This document shows, one piece after another, positions 26,301-34,320 of a stretch of 64,000 bases of DNA. The position numbers and the translations under genes are program-made. Every line of letters starts with the position of its first letter. The first letter of the stretch is position 1. Source of the stretch: Pseudomonadota bacterium (GTDB lineage Bacteria; Myxococcota_A; UBA796; SXON01); contig JAUXQH010000023.1 in NCBI GenBank assembly GCA_030685065.1, positions 1 to 64,000 of the forward strand. The letters are read 5' to 3'. The notes beneath the pieces are model-generated. The model had not been told where the DNA came from. It was given only the letters and a program-made list of their open reading frames with translations, and made no database searches.

Positions 26301-27160
26301 TCCTCCTCGGGTGCGCCGCGCCGCTGCTGCCGAACGAGAAGGTGCTCGGCGTCGAGCAAGTCGCGGCGTTCACGTTCGGCGGCCCGGGAGATCACCTCGG
26401 CGCGTCGGTCGCCGCGCGGGGAGAGCGCTGGTTGGCGTCGGCACCCGGCTCGGGGCGGACGTGGCGGGACGGCGAGGCCGGGGATGCCCCCTCCGTCTGG
26501 GTGGGTTGGTTGGGAGAAAGCGAGGTTCTCGTGAGTGGCGGCGGGCGCGTGACGGTGGACGGTGTCGCGCGGTACACCCTGGCGGACGCGACAGCATGGG
26601 CCGCGAGCGCGGACGCCCTGATCGCCGCCACGCCGGCGGGCCTCGTCTTCGTGGATCAGGAACGGGTGGTCCCGGTCGAGGGGCTCGAGTCCGTGGCGCT
26701 CGGGGTCGATCGCGTCCTCGGCCTGGTCTGCGGGTCCGACGGGTGCGCGGGGTACGCCTGGTCGTTCGAGGGGGTTTCGCTCGGGCCCTACGCCACGGGT
26801 GGCGAGGGGGGCGCGGTCGGAGAATGGGCCGGGCAGGCGTGGGCGGGGGCGCCCGCGTGGGACGATCCGGAGGGCGCGGGTGAGGTGTGCGCGGAGGACG
26901 GAGCCTGCCTCGCCGGGCTCCCGGGTGACCACCTCGGCGCGGCGATCGGCGGGGGCTACGCCGCCGGGACCTTCAACAAGTGGGTGGTGCCGCCGCGGGC
27001 GCGCTTCGTGCCGCTCGACGGGGGCACGGTCTATAGCCTCGAGGCGGGCGCCGAGCTCCAGCCGCTCGTGCTCGCCGGCGATGACGTGCTCGTCATCGGC
27101 GCGCCCTACATGGCGGCCCACGGCGAGCCGTCGGGCGCGGTGATCCAGGTGCCCCGGTGA
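26288..27160 (+). CDS. Lipoprotein with FG-GAP-like beta-propeller repeats
   Basis: The product is 290 residues from a GTG at 26288, which overlaps the methyltransferase stop by 13 bases. The signal is minimal (VFALVLLGC, lipidated Cys9). The mature protein has FG-GAP/integrin-alpha-like blades: GGPGDHLGASVA, PGDHLGAAIGGGYA and LVIGAPYMAAHGEPSG. Such propellers bind proteins or calcium at the surface. The GTG start and the lack of positive residues before the hydrophobic stretch leave some doubt about the exact start. The CPBP protease gene overlaps its stop. Confidence 0.75.
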   Translation: MFALVLLGCAAPLLPNEKVLGVEQVAAFTFGGPGDHLGASVAARGERWLASAPGSGRTWRDGEAGDAPSVWVGWLGESEVLVSGGGRVTVDGVARYTLADATAWAASADALIAATPAGLVFVDQERVVPVEGLESVALGVDRVLGLVCGSDGCAGYAWSFEGVSLGPYATGGEGGAVGEWAGQAWAGAPAWDDPEGAGEVCAEDGACLAGLPGDHLGAAIGGGYAAGTFNKWVVPPRARFVPLDGGTVYSLEAGAELQPLVLAGDDVLVIGAPYMAAHGEPSGAVIQVPR

Positions 27161-27939
27161 GCGAGCTCGATCCGCTGCTGGTGTGCCTCGGCGTCGCCGG
27201 GTGCGCGGCGGTCGCGGTGGGTGCCGCGTCGGTCGCGGGCGCGGCGTGGCGCATCGTGAGCCGGCCCCCCGACGGCCTGCTGGAGCCGCTCATGGCGCTG
27301 GTGGGGCTCATCGGCACGGCGTCGGTGCTGACGCTCGGCCTCCTCCTGTTGTGGCGCGTGCCCTGGGGCGGCCCGGACCATCCGCCCGCCATCGGTGACC
27401 CCCTCTTCGTCGCGTCGCTGATCGGCACGGTCGGCGGTCACCTCGCCGTGCTCGCCTGGGCCCGCGCGCTGGGCGCGCCCGTGGCGCTCGTGCGCACCAC
27501 GCCGCGGTGGATGTTCGTCGGCGTCTCGCTGGGCTTCGCGGGGCTGTGCGCCTCGGCGATCTGGTCAGAGGCGGCGCGCACGTTCGGCTACCCGATGGCG
27601 GACCAGGAGCTGGTCGCGACCGTCCTCGACGCGGGGCCGAGCACGGGTCGTGTCGCGACGGTGTTCTTCGTCGTCGCGATCGCGCCGGTGCTCGAGGAGC
27701 TGGTCTTCCGCGGCTACCTCCAGACCGCGATCGGCGCCAAGCTCGGGACCGGGGCGGGCATCGTGAGCGTGGCGGTGCTCTTCGGGCTGTTCCACGTCGC
27801 GGATCCAGCGGTGGTACCGGTCCTGACGGTGATCGGCCTCCTGCTCGGCTGGGTGCGCCACAAGAGCGGGTCGGTCTATCCGGCCATCGCGGGCCACCTC
27901 GTCAACAACGTCGCGGCGATGGCGCTCGCCCTGGCGTGA
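27157..27939 (+). CDS. CPBP-family intramembrane metalloprotease
   Basis: The product has 260 residues with about six to seven transmembrane helices. The CPBP/CAAX-protease (Abi) motifs are present: EELVFRGYL (glutamate pair and arginine), FGLFHVADP (histidine) and GHLVNN near the end. These residues bind the catalytic metal within the membrane. The GTG start overlaps the stop of the upstream lipoprotein (GTGA), so they are co-expressed; processing or export of that lipoprotein is possible but speculative. Members of this family act in bacteriocin immunity, protein processing and phage exclusion. Confidence 0.88.
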   Translation: MSELDPLLVCLGVAGCAAVAVGAASVAGAAWRIVSRPPDGLLEPLMALVGLIGTASVLTLGLLLLWRVPWGGPDHPPAIGDPLFVASLIGTVGGHLAVLAWARALGAPVALVRTTPRWMFVGVSLGFAGLCASAIWSEAARTFGYPMADQELVATVLDAGPSTGRVATVFFVVAIAPVLEELVFRGYLQTAIGAKLGTGAGIVSVAVLFGLFHVADPAVVPVLTVIGLLLGWVRHKSGSVYPAIAGHLVNNVAAMALALA

Positions 27940-27957
27940 TCGGCGCAGCCTGCTCGG

Positions 27958-28398
27958 TCAGAGCGCCGAGAGCACGTCCTGGGCGTGGCCCGCGGCCTTC
28001 ACCGGGTCCCACACGCGCTGGATCACGCCCTGCTCGTCGAGAAGGAAGGTGACGCGGGCAATACCAAGGTACTTCCGCCCGTAGAGCGATTTTTCGCGCC
28101 ACGCGCCGTACGCCTCGCAGATCCCTCCCTCGTCGCTCACGAGCGTGAACGGGAGGCACTGCTTCGCCTTGAACGACGCGTGCTTCTTGGCCGAGTCCTT
28201 GCTCACGCCGAGGATGACGGCGCCCTTCGCGACGAAGGCATCGTGCAGATCGCGGAAGCCCTGCGCCTCGATCGTGCAGCCCGGCGTCGCGTCCTTCGGG
28301 TAGAAGTAGAGGACCACCTTCTTGCCGCGCAGGGACGCGAGAGAGAGCGTGCCGTCGTCGGTGGGCGCGGTGAAGAGCGGGGCGGGAAGGCCGATCAT
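27958..28398 (-). CDS. bcp: Peroxiredoxin, Bcp/PrxQ type
   Basis: The product has 146 residues. The thioredoxin-fold core holds YFYPKDATPGCTIEAQGFRD with the peroxidatic cysteine in PGCT. The resolving cysteine usual five residues later is a glutamine here; a cysteine in GGICEAYG may take that role, or the enzyme is 1-Cys. It reduces peroxides with thioredoxin or a similar donor. The ATG overlaps the stop of the upstream lipoprotein gene (ATGA). It converges on the CPBP gene with an 18-base gap. Confidence 0.93.
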   Translation of the reverse strand: MIGLPAPLFTAPTDDGTLSLASLRGKKVVLYFYPKDATPGCTIEAQGFRDLHDAFVAKGAVILGVSKDSAKKHASFKAKQCLPFTLVSDEGGICEAYGAWREKSLYGRKYLGIARVTFLLDEQGVIQRVWDPVKAAGHAQDVLSAL

Positions 28399-29417
28399 GG
28401 GAGGGCTCCGGGCGTGAAGAAGACGATCTCCCGGTCGGTTGCCAGGAGCGGGCGATCGGGGAGGGGAAGGAAGCGGCGCAGCTCCCCCTCGGCGCGCGCG
28501 ACGACCGACTGGGTGGACAGGTCGATGACGAGCACCCCGTCCATCGGGGGGTGCTCGAGCGCCCGGAGCACCTCGTCCCGCGAAAGGTCGCCGGTGGGCG
28601 TCGCCTCGAGCGAGGGCAGCGGCCACTCCACGAGCCGCTCGGTCGTGCCCGGACCCACGGCGACGAGGAGCCAGCGCCCGCCGGGGTCGACGAAGAGGCC
28701 CCGCGCGGCGCCCTCCACGGGCAGCGTCCAGCGGATGTCCAGCGTCGTGGGGTCGAACGCACGGACGAGGGGCGAGGGCCACGCCACCAGGTAGGCCTCG
28801 ACGCCCGTGGGGTGAAGCGCGAGCCAGCCCGGCCAGGACACCGACGCGGTGGCCGATCCGAGGCGGGCCGTGCGGGAGCCGTTCCCCACGCGGACGAGCT
28901 GCCCCGCACCGTCGATGCCCCGGAGCCAGGTGATGCGCCCGCTGCCGGGCCCGACGATCACCCGGTGGAACCCGCTGCGCCAGCCGGCCGCGATCCCCGC
29001 GTTCCACGCGGCGCCGAACTCGATGGCGGCCGCTCCGAGCGAGGGCGCGTCCTGCTCGAGGGCGGGGGGGGCGGCCGCGGGGGCCAGGACGCCGACCGCG
29101 CCGTCCGCCGCGAGCGGAGCTACGCAGCGAGGCCCGGGCGCGAGCGGCACGCACCGCCCCTCGACCTCCCATCCGGAGGGCGTGAAGCGCAGGGTGTCGA
29201 ACGCCTCGAGCGCCCCGACGGTCCCGATCGGAGCGGCGCCGGGGAGCGAGACGAGGGTGCCGCGGACCAGCGCGCGGCAGTCCGCTCCGTCGCAAGCGAC
29301 ATCCGAGAGCCCGGGCAGGAGGAGGCGGGACTCGCTCGACGACGGCGCGGCGGCGACGCTCGCACTCGCGACGCGAGGGGCGCCCGGACACGCCAACAGG
29401 AGGAGCAGGGGTGACAC
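28395..29417 (-). CDS. Lipoprotein, probable beta-propeller
   Basis: The product is 340 residues from GTG at 29417. The signal is short (MSPLLLLLACPG, lipidated Cys10). The mature protein has blade-like repeats with YVTN-style segments (SWPGWLALHPTGVEAYL, GGRWLLVAVG, DGVLVIDLSTQSVVARAEG). Function is unknown; a surface or periplasmic binding protein is likely. It is translationally coupled to the bcp gene, so it may take part in oxidative stress. A TTAGAC hexamer sits about a dozen bases from the start, hinting at a leaderless message. Only 55 bases separate it from the divergent Sm-like gene. Confidence 0.72.
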   Translation of the reverse strand: MSPLLLLLACPGAPRVASASVAAAPSSSESRLLLPGLSDVACDGADCRALVRGTLVSLPGAAPIGTVGALEAFDTLRFTPSGWEVEGRCVPLAPGPRCVAPLAADGAVGVLAPAAAPPALEQDAPSLGAAAIEFGAAWNAGIAAGWRSGFHRVIVGPGSGRITWLRGIDGAGQLVRVGNGSRTARLGSATASVSWPGWLALHPTGVEAYLVAWPSPLVRAFDPTTLDIRWTLPVEGAARGLFVDPGGRWLLVAVGPGTTERLVEWPLPSLEATPTGDLSRDEVLRALEHPPMDGVLVIDLSTQSVVARAEGELRRFLPLPDRPLLATDREIVFFTPGALP

Positions 29418-29472
29418 CCGCGGGGTCTAACCGTTTGTTGCTTTGGGACGGTCGAGTCATTATTGCTGGGCG

Positions 29473-30303
29473 ATGTCGAGAGACGATGGGCGTCCGGGCC
29501 GCGGTCCGGTTGGCGGGGGGGGGGCGGTTCGCAAGGGGCCGCCCGGGCGAGACGACCGTCGGCGCCCGCCCCGCGAGGACCCCTACGCGAAGCGAGCGGC
29601 CGAGATCGCCCAGAAGACCGGGCTCACCGTCGAGGCCGCGCGCCAGGTCGCGGCCGGCCGCGCCGACCTGAACGACCTTCTCAAGCGGATGGCGTTCCAG
29701 GACGAGGTGCAGGCCCTCATGGCGCGGCACGAGCTCAACCGGGCCCTCGCCACGCAGATCGTCATGGGGCAGGCCAACCTCGCGCAGGTGCTGACGCGTC
29801 GCCGGGTGGAGAGCCAGCTCGAGGCCAACCGCGACCGGACCGTGCTCGAGCTCGCGCTGGCGGACGGGCGTGAGCTCACCCTGGGCCTGCACGGGCACCG
29901 CCAGCTCCGCGCTCGCGTCCGCGCTGTCGAACGGTACGAGGTGGTGCTCATCGAGAGCGAGACCAACGCCGAGCAACGCGTCCACAAGCTCCAGATCAAG
30001 TACGCCTACGCGCCGGACGACCACAAGAAGGTCCGGAAGGGCCTCGACTATGACAAGGCTCGGCGTGACGCCGTGGTCGAGCCGATCCCGCGCCCGCAGG
30101 ACCGCTACGCGTGCTCCGACCGCCGCCTCGGGCTGGCGCTCGATCGCAAGCTCCCCGTGACCGCGGTGACCGTAGAAGGCGAGTGCTTCAACGGCGAGAT
30201 CGCGTGGGTGTCCCGATACGAGTTCGCCGTGCGCACCCGGGCCGGCGGCGAGGTCGTCCTCTTCCGGCATGCGCTCGCCGAGCTTCGCGAACCCTCCGCG
30301 TAG
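29473..30303 (+). CDS. Protein with two tandem Sm/Hfq-like domains and a helical N-terminus
   Basis: The product is 276 residues from ATG at 29473 (an upstream in-frame ATG at 29443 is less likely). A basic, disordered N-terminus (about 1-38) precedes helices with a repeated AxxIAQKTGLT / RALATQIVMGQANLAQVL pattern. Two Sm-like beta modules follow. Module 1 (about 118-185) carries LRARVRAVERYEVVLIE. Module 2 (about 220-272) carries GECFNGEIAWVSRYEFAVRT and VVLFRHALAELRE, which parallels the Hfq pattern of a G-x-I-x-x-x-x-x-F strand and a KHAIS-like end. No canonical hfq is seen in the window. I infer an RNA-binding protein; no paralogue name is known to me. A TTGCTT-N17-TATTGC promoter-like pair precedes it. 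Confidence 0.6.
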   Translation: MSRDDGRPGRGPVGGGGAVRKGPPGRDDRRRPPREDPYAKRAAEIAQKTGLTVEAARQVAAGRADLNDLLKRMAFQDEVQALMARHELNRALATQIVMGQANLAQVLTRRRVESQLEANRDRTVLELALADGRELTLGLHGHRQLRARVRAVERYEVVLIESETNAEQRVHKLQIKYAYAPDDHKKVRKGLDYDKARRDAVVEPIPRPQDRYACSDRRLGLALDRKLPVTAVTVEGECFNGEIAWVSRYEFAVRTRAGGEVVLFRHALAELREPSA

Positions 30304-30383
30304 GCGCCGCCGCCTCGAAACTCGTGGGCGCGGGCGCTGGCTCCCCGCCGACACGTTAGGCGCCCTGCTCGAAACAGGTGCGC

Positions 30384-30998
30384 ATGGGTGTTCTGAAGGG
30401 CGGGTTGTCGGTGCGGCGCTACCGAGCGGAGCAGCCGCCCGAAGGGTTCCGCGACACCTACATCGCCGCGCTCGAGGAGAACCAGTTCCGCGAGCCGCTG
30501 ACCGAGGTGCACAAGGAGCAGCGGGTCGGCTGGTGCCAGGTGCACAACCTGCTCGACACGTCGTTTCAGGACACCAACCGCTGGTTGTACAACCAGTACG
30601 CGGTGTTCGCGATGCGTATCGACAAAAAGGTGCTTCCGGCCAAGCTCTTTCAGGCCCACCTCCAGAAGCGGTGCGAGGCCTGGTGCCAGGGAAATGGCCG
30701 GGAGCGGACCCCCTCCAAGGTCAAGGGCGAGCTCAAGGAGGCGCTCGAGCTGGAGATGCTCCTCAAGACCCTCCCGCGCGTCGCGGTGTACGAGGTCGCG
30801 TGGAACATCAACGAGGGCTGGGTGATCTTCCACAACCAATCGGAGGTTCCGAACGACACCTTCAGGAAGTTGTTCCACCGCACCTTCGGCATGGTGCTCG
30901 TCCCCCACGACCCGCTGGACTTCATCGCGGATCGCCTGGACTACATCGACGGTCTCGTGAGCAGCGGGGCGAGTGACCTGCGCATGGTGAATTCGTGA
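30384..30998 (+). CDS. RdgC-like recombination-associated protein (short form)
   Basis: The product has 204 residues from the ATG at 30384. RdgC-like features include MGVLKGGLSVRRY at the start, the YAVFAMRIDKKVLPAKL strand-helix, a KGELKEALELEMLLKTLPR helix and the VAWNINEGWVIFHNQS segment. E. coli RdgC has about 300 residues and encircles DNA as a dimer, limiting RecA. This form lacks the C-terminal part, which may be supplied by the next, GTGA-overlapping gene. Call by pattern, not by a diagnostic motif. Confidence 0.72.
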   Translation: MGVLKGGLSVRRYRAEQPPEGFRDTYIAALEENQFREPLTEVHKEQRVGWCQVHNLLDTSFQDTNRWLYNQYAVFAMRIDKKVLPAKLFQAHLQKRCEAWCQGNGRERTPSKVKGELKEALELEMLLKTLPRVAVYEVAWNINEGWVIFHNQSEVPNDTFRKLFHRTFGMVLVPHDPLDFIADRLDYIDGLVSSGASDLRMVNS

Positions 30999-31558
30999 GC
31001 GACAGCGAAGAGAACGAGGGCGTTCCGGCCCACGTGGCGTCCGAGTTCTTCTTGTGGCTCTGGTACCAGAGCGAGACGGGGCAGGGGCGCGTCGACCTCG
31101 GAGAGACCGGCGGTTCGGTCGAGTACTGGGTGGACGATCGGATCTCCTTCCGCACGGTGGGGGAGGACAAGGTGTCGGCGGTCATGACCGGCGACAACCC
31201 CTCGCTCACCCCCGAGGCGCACGCCGCGCTCGCGGGCGGCAAGGTCATCCGGGACGTGCGGCTCGCGATCCGCCGCGAGGATCGCGAGTACGCGGTCACG
31301 CTCAAGGCGCCGCGGATCGAGATCGCCGGCGCCAAGCTCCCGGCCATGGTGAAGAGCGGCGACGACGGCGAGGTGCTGTACGAGCGGATGTTCCTCTACG
31401 AGGAGCTCCACTTCGTGCTCGGCGGCCTGTTCCGGGCGTTCGCGGAAGCGCGGTGCGCCGACGAGTGGCGCGAGCGTACGCTCCCCGACCTGCGCCGCTG
31501 GGTTGCCGCTGCGCCCGGGGGCGCCGCCGGGCTTGACGCGGGCGCGGAAGCGTCATAG
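30995..31558 (+). CDS. Conserved partner of the RdgC-like protein
   Basis: The product is 187 residues from GTG, which overlaps the RdgC-like stop (GTGA). It contains SEFFLWLWYQSE, EYWVDDRISFRTV, AVMTGDNPSLTPEA and a MFLYEELHFVLGGLFRAFA helix. I do not recognise a separate family. Its size and strict coupling suggest it acts as the missing C-terminal part or subunit of RdgC. The tRNA-Arg promoter overlaps its last codons. Confidence 0.7.
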   Translation: MSDSEENEGVPAHVASEFFLWLWYQSETGQGRVDLGETGGSVEYWVDDRISFRTVGEDKVSAVMTGDNPSLTPEAHAALAGGKVIRDVRLAIRREDREYAVTLKAPRIEIAGAKLPAMVKSGDDGEVLYERMFLYEELHFVLGGLFRAFAEARCADEWRERTLPDLRRWVAAAPGGAAGLDAGAEAS

Positions 31559-31561
31559 AAG
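31533..31561 (+). promoter_or_regulatory. Promoter of the tRNA-Arg gene
   Basis: TTGACG (31533-31538), a 17-base spacer and TAGAAG (31556-31561). Transcription would begin near 31568, about 45 bases before the tRNA. It overlaps the end of the preceding gene. Confidence 0.55.
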
Positions 31562-31611
31562 GGGTGGCCGGCTACGGTCGGCCGTTAGTTCAGCCGTTAC
31601 GTCAGGAAAAT

Positions 31612-31688
<77 letters not shown>

Positions 31689-31837
31689 CTCCCCCTCATT
31701 CGTGTACCGGTCGCCTCCAGGGTTGCCTCCCGACGCATCGGCGCGGTAGGTAGGAAGATGCGGGCCACCACCACGACTACGAAGAGCAGCCCGACCGGGC
31801 CGTTTACGAGAGTCCATCCCCCGAGGGTGGCGCGCCG

Positions 31838-32707
31838 ATGATCCTCCGCTTTTGGGGAGTGCGTGGGTCCATCGCCGTCCCCGGTCTCGATACGAGCCGA
31901 TACGGCGGCAACACCTCGTGTGTAGAGCTCACGGCTCCGGGTGTGGCGTCCCTGGTGTTCGATTGCGGCACCGGTGCGCGTGCCCTGGGGCGAGCGTTGT
32001 TGGCGAGGCCGGAGCGAGAGCTGCACCTGCTCTTCTCCCACTTCCACATGGACCACGTTTTCGGCTTTCCGTTCTTCGCGCCGATTTTCGCCCCCTCGTT
32101 CGAGACCACCGTGTCCGCGCCCGCCTTCCATCCGGACGGCGCGAAGGATCGGCTCGCGCGGTACCTCAACGGCGTGTTCCACCCGTTGCGGCTGCCTGAA
32201 GTCCCGGGGCACATCAATTACGACGCGATCCGGCCGGCGCGTCCCTTCGAGCGCGGCCCCTGGGAGATCGTCGGGTTCGCCCTGAACCACCCGGGTGGGG
32301 CGTGTGCCTACCGGGCCACCATGGATACCCCGAGCGGCCGCCGCTCGGTGGCCTACGTGACGGACACCGCGCCGCTGTCCCGCCCGGGGGAGGGGATCGC
32401 TGGCGGCGGGCTCCCGACTGGGCGCGAGTCCCAGTTCATCGACTTCCTTCGCGGCGCCGATGTCGTCGTGTTCGACACGATGTTCACGCTCCCCGAATAT
32501 CTCGAAAAGATGACGTGGGGGCACTCCTATCCGGAGTACGCCGTAGCCGTGTGCGACGCAGCCGACGTCAAGACCCTCTACCTGTTCCACCACGCGCCGG
32601 ACGCGACGGACGCGGATCTCGACATGCTCGGGGAGTATTGGGCCGGTCACACCCGCGTGCGGGTGCGGGTGGCCCGGGAGGGGCAAGAAGTGAACCTCGA
32701 GGGGTAG
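31838..32707 (+). CDS. Metallo-beta-lactamase-fold hydrolase
   Basis: The product has 289 residues. The metal motif is SHFHMDHVFGFP (HxHxDH). Further ligand positions are NHPGG, VFDTMFT (Asp) and LFHHAPDATD (His). The opening MILRFWGVRGSIAVPG with GGNTSCVEL matches the phosphodiesterase-like MBL group (cAMP-PDE/RNase Z relatives) common in deltaproteobacteria. Substrate unknown. A small membrane protein gene overlaps or follows directly. Confidence 0.88.
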   Translation: MILRFWGVRGSIAVPGLDTSRYGGNTSCVELTAPGVASLVFDCGTGARALGRALLARPERELHLLFSHFHMDHVFGFPFFAPIFAPSFETTVSAPAFHPDGAKDRLARYLNGVFHPLRLPEVPGHINYDAIRPARPFERGPWEIVGFALNHPGGACAYRATMDTPSGRRSVAYVTDTAPLSRPGEGIAGGGLPTGRESQFIDFLRGADVVVFDTMFTLPEYLEKMTWGHSYPEYAVAVCDAADVKTLYLFHHAPDATDADLDMLGEYWAGHTRVRVRVAREGQEVNLEG

Positions 32708-32754
32708 CCCAGCTCTACCTGGACGAATCGATCAGCAACAGCATCCTCGCAGGG

Positions 32755-33093
32755 GTGCTCGTGCTCCTCACCGCGGTCTGGACGTTGTGGGGGGCCTGTT
32801 GGTTGCGCCGGGTAGAGCTGCGACGAGACAAGGCGGCCCTCGTACGGACGCTGGGGCTCGAGTGGGTGCGGGAGGGGCTGGGCCCGTCCGTGCGCGCGCG
32901 TGGCCACCTGGGCGGCCAGACGGTCGAGGCGCGGTGGCGGCGGGGCGTGGCGCGCGACCGGGTGCGGCTGCGTCGCGGGGCGGTGCCCTGGCTCACGCTG
33001 GGTTCGGATGACGAGCTTCGGGCGCTGCTGGCCAGCCCGGAAGCTCCCTCTCCGGAAGCGCCCGTTTCGGAAGCGCCCGTTTCGGAAGCCTAG
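32755..33093 (+). CDS. Small single-pass membrane protein, function unknown
   Basis: The frame codes about 112 residues from a GTG at 32755, but no ribosome site fits, and the hydrophobic segment begins slightly upstream (from about 32740). The single helix (VLVLLTAVWTLWGACW) is followed by an Arg-rich cytoplasmic part and a C-terminal Ser-Pro-Glu-Ala repeat encoded by 15-base repeats. The stop shares the palindrome CTAG with the stop of the opposing gene. Start uncertain; the frame is probably real because the hydrophobic and charged pattern is coherent. Confidence 0.5.
   Translation: MLVLLTAVWTLWGACWLRRVELRRDKAALVRTLGLEWVREGLGPSVRARGHLGGQTVEARWRRGVARDRVRLRRGAVPWLTLGSDDELRALLASPEAPSPEAPVSEAPVSEA
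33038..33090. repeat. 15-base in-frame tandem repeat
   Basis: Units begin at 33038, 33053, 33068 and 33083, each starting CGGAAG. The second and third units are identical. They encode a PEAPS/PEAPV/SEAPV-type tail, so unit number would change the tail length only. Confidence 0.8.
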
Positions 33094-34028
33094 GCCGGGA
33101 ACACCTGGCGCTCGACCAGGAACCGATCGATCCGGTGGTGGATCGTGTCCGGCTGCTCGATGAGCGCCGCGTGCGAGCCATCGGCGAGCACCAGGAACTC
33201 GGCGCCGGGGATGGACTTCACCATCTTGCGCGAGAGCCACATGGGCGTGAAGGTGTCACGCTCCGCCGCGATGACCAGCGTTGGGACCCGAATGCCCGCG
33301 AGGGTGTCCCAGGCGTCGTGCTCTTGCGTCAACAGGACGGTGTGCAGGAACACCCGGATGTCGAGCGACGCGAGGTGCCGCATGTACGGGAGCAGGTCTT
33401 CCTTGCGGCAGTAGAGCGGGTCGACCAGGGAGGCCTTCCGCGCGACCCACCAGGCGATCGGCGACTCCATCAGCGGCCGGATGACGTAGTGCGAGCGGTC
33501 CCCCATGCTGTCCAGGAGCCGCGCGGCGACGGCGAAGAGCCTCGGGGAGCCGGGGTAGTCGTAGAAGGTCTCCAGGGCGCGCCCGGCCGTGCCGAGCAGC
33601 GGCACCAGCCCCAGGATCTGCTCCGGGTGGTTTCGGTGAAACTCGAGGACCACCTGTACGCCCATCGAGTGGCCCATCAGGAGCGCGGTCGAGATACCCG
33701 CGGCCTTCATCACGGCCTCGAGGTCACGCGCGTGGCGGGGGATCGACAGGTCGGCATGGGTGATGTCCGCCGGACGGTCGCTGCGACCGTGGGCCCGGTA
33801 GTCCCAGAGCAACACGGTGTGTCTACGACAGTAGTGCTCGACGATGTACTTCCAGAAGAAGATGCTCACGCCCACGCCGTTGCAGCAGACGATCGCCGGA
33901 CCTTCTCCCACGGCGCGCCAGTAGAGCCTCGTCCCGTCGTCCGCGACCGCGAAGCCCGTGCGAACGGGCGTTGCGCGAACGCTGAGCGCTCGCGGCTCGA
34001 CAGGAAGGGTGAGGACGGCTTCGTTCAT
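33090..34028 (-). CDS. Alpha/beta-hydrolase
   Basis: The product has 312 residues. It carries the nucleophile elbow GHSMG, an LLWDYRAHGRSDRP oxyanion/loop segment and DGSHAALIEQPD with the catalytic histidine. An acid is likely in AAERDTFTP. This is the standard Ser-His-Asp layout of esterases, lactonases and dehalogenases; substrate cannot be read. The ATG at 34028 opens a frame without a signal peptide. It ends at CTAG shared with the converging membrane-protein gene. Confidence 0.9.
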   Translation of the reverse strand: MNEAVLTLPVEPRALSVRATPVRTGFAVADDGTRLYWRAVGEGPAIVCCNGVGVSIFFWKYIVEHYCRRHTVLLWDYRAHGRSDRPADITHADLSIPRHARDLEAVMKAAGISTALLMGHSMGVQVVLEFHRNHPEQILGLVPLLGTAGRALETFYDYPGSPRLFAVAARLLDSMGDRSHYVIRPLMESPIAWWVARKASLVDPLYCRKEDLLPYMRHLASLDIRVFLHTVLLTQEHDAWDTLAGIRVPTLVIAAERDTFTPMWLSRKMVKSIPGAEFLVLADGSHAALIEQPDTIHHRIDRFLVERQVFPA

Positions 34029-34132
34029 GGCGAATCAATCTAACCAGCGTCCCGGACTCCCGCGCGGGCGGCGCGCTGGAGTCGACGGGGAGCCCCGAGC
34101 CGAGCCTCACCAGGGGGCTCCCACGAGGACCT

Positions 34133-34177
34133 CAAAAACACCAAAGCCCCGGCTGGACACGAGGTCCAACCGGGGCT
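34133..34177 (-). terminator. Rho-independent terminator after tRNA-Ala
   Basis: On the minus strand a 14-base stem (34177-34164 with 34158-34145, one G-U pair) and a five-base loop are followed by TTTGGTGTTTTTG. A stable GC stem and a T-run just after the tRNA make this the clearest intrinsic terminator in the window. Confidence 0.85.
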
Positions 34178-34182
34178 CGGGG

Positions 34183-34258
<76 letters not shown>

Positions 34259-34270
34259 GAACGTGCAGGC

Positions 34271-34299
34271 CATTTATCTGGGGGCCGCCGATGCGTCAA
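34271..34299 (-). promoter_or_regulatory. Promoter of the tRNA-Ala gene
   Basis: On the minus strand TTGACG (34299-34294), a 17-base spacer and TAAATG (34276-34271). The tRNA begins 12 bases past the -10. Confidence 0.65.
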
Positions 34300-34320
34300 G
34301 GCGCGCCCCGCTCTTGATCG

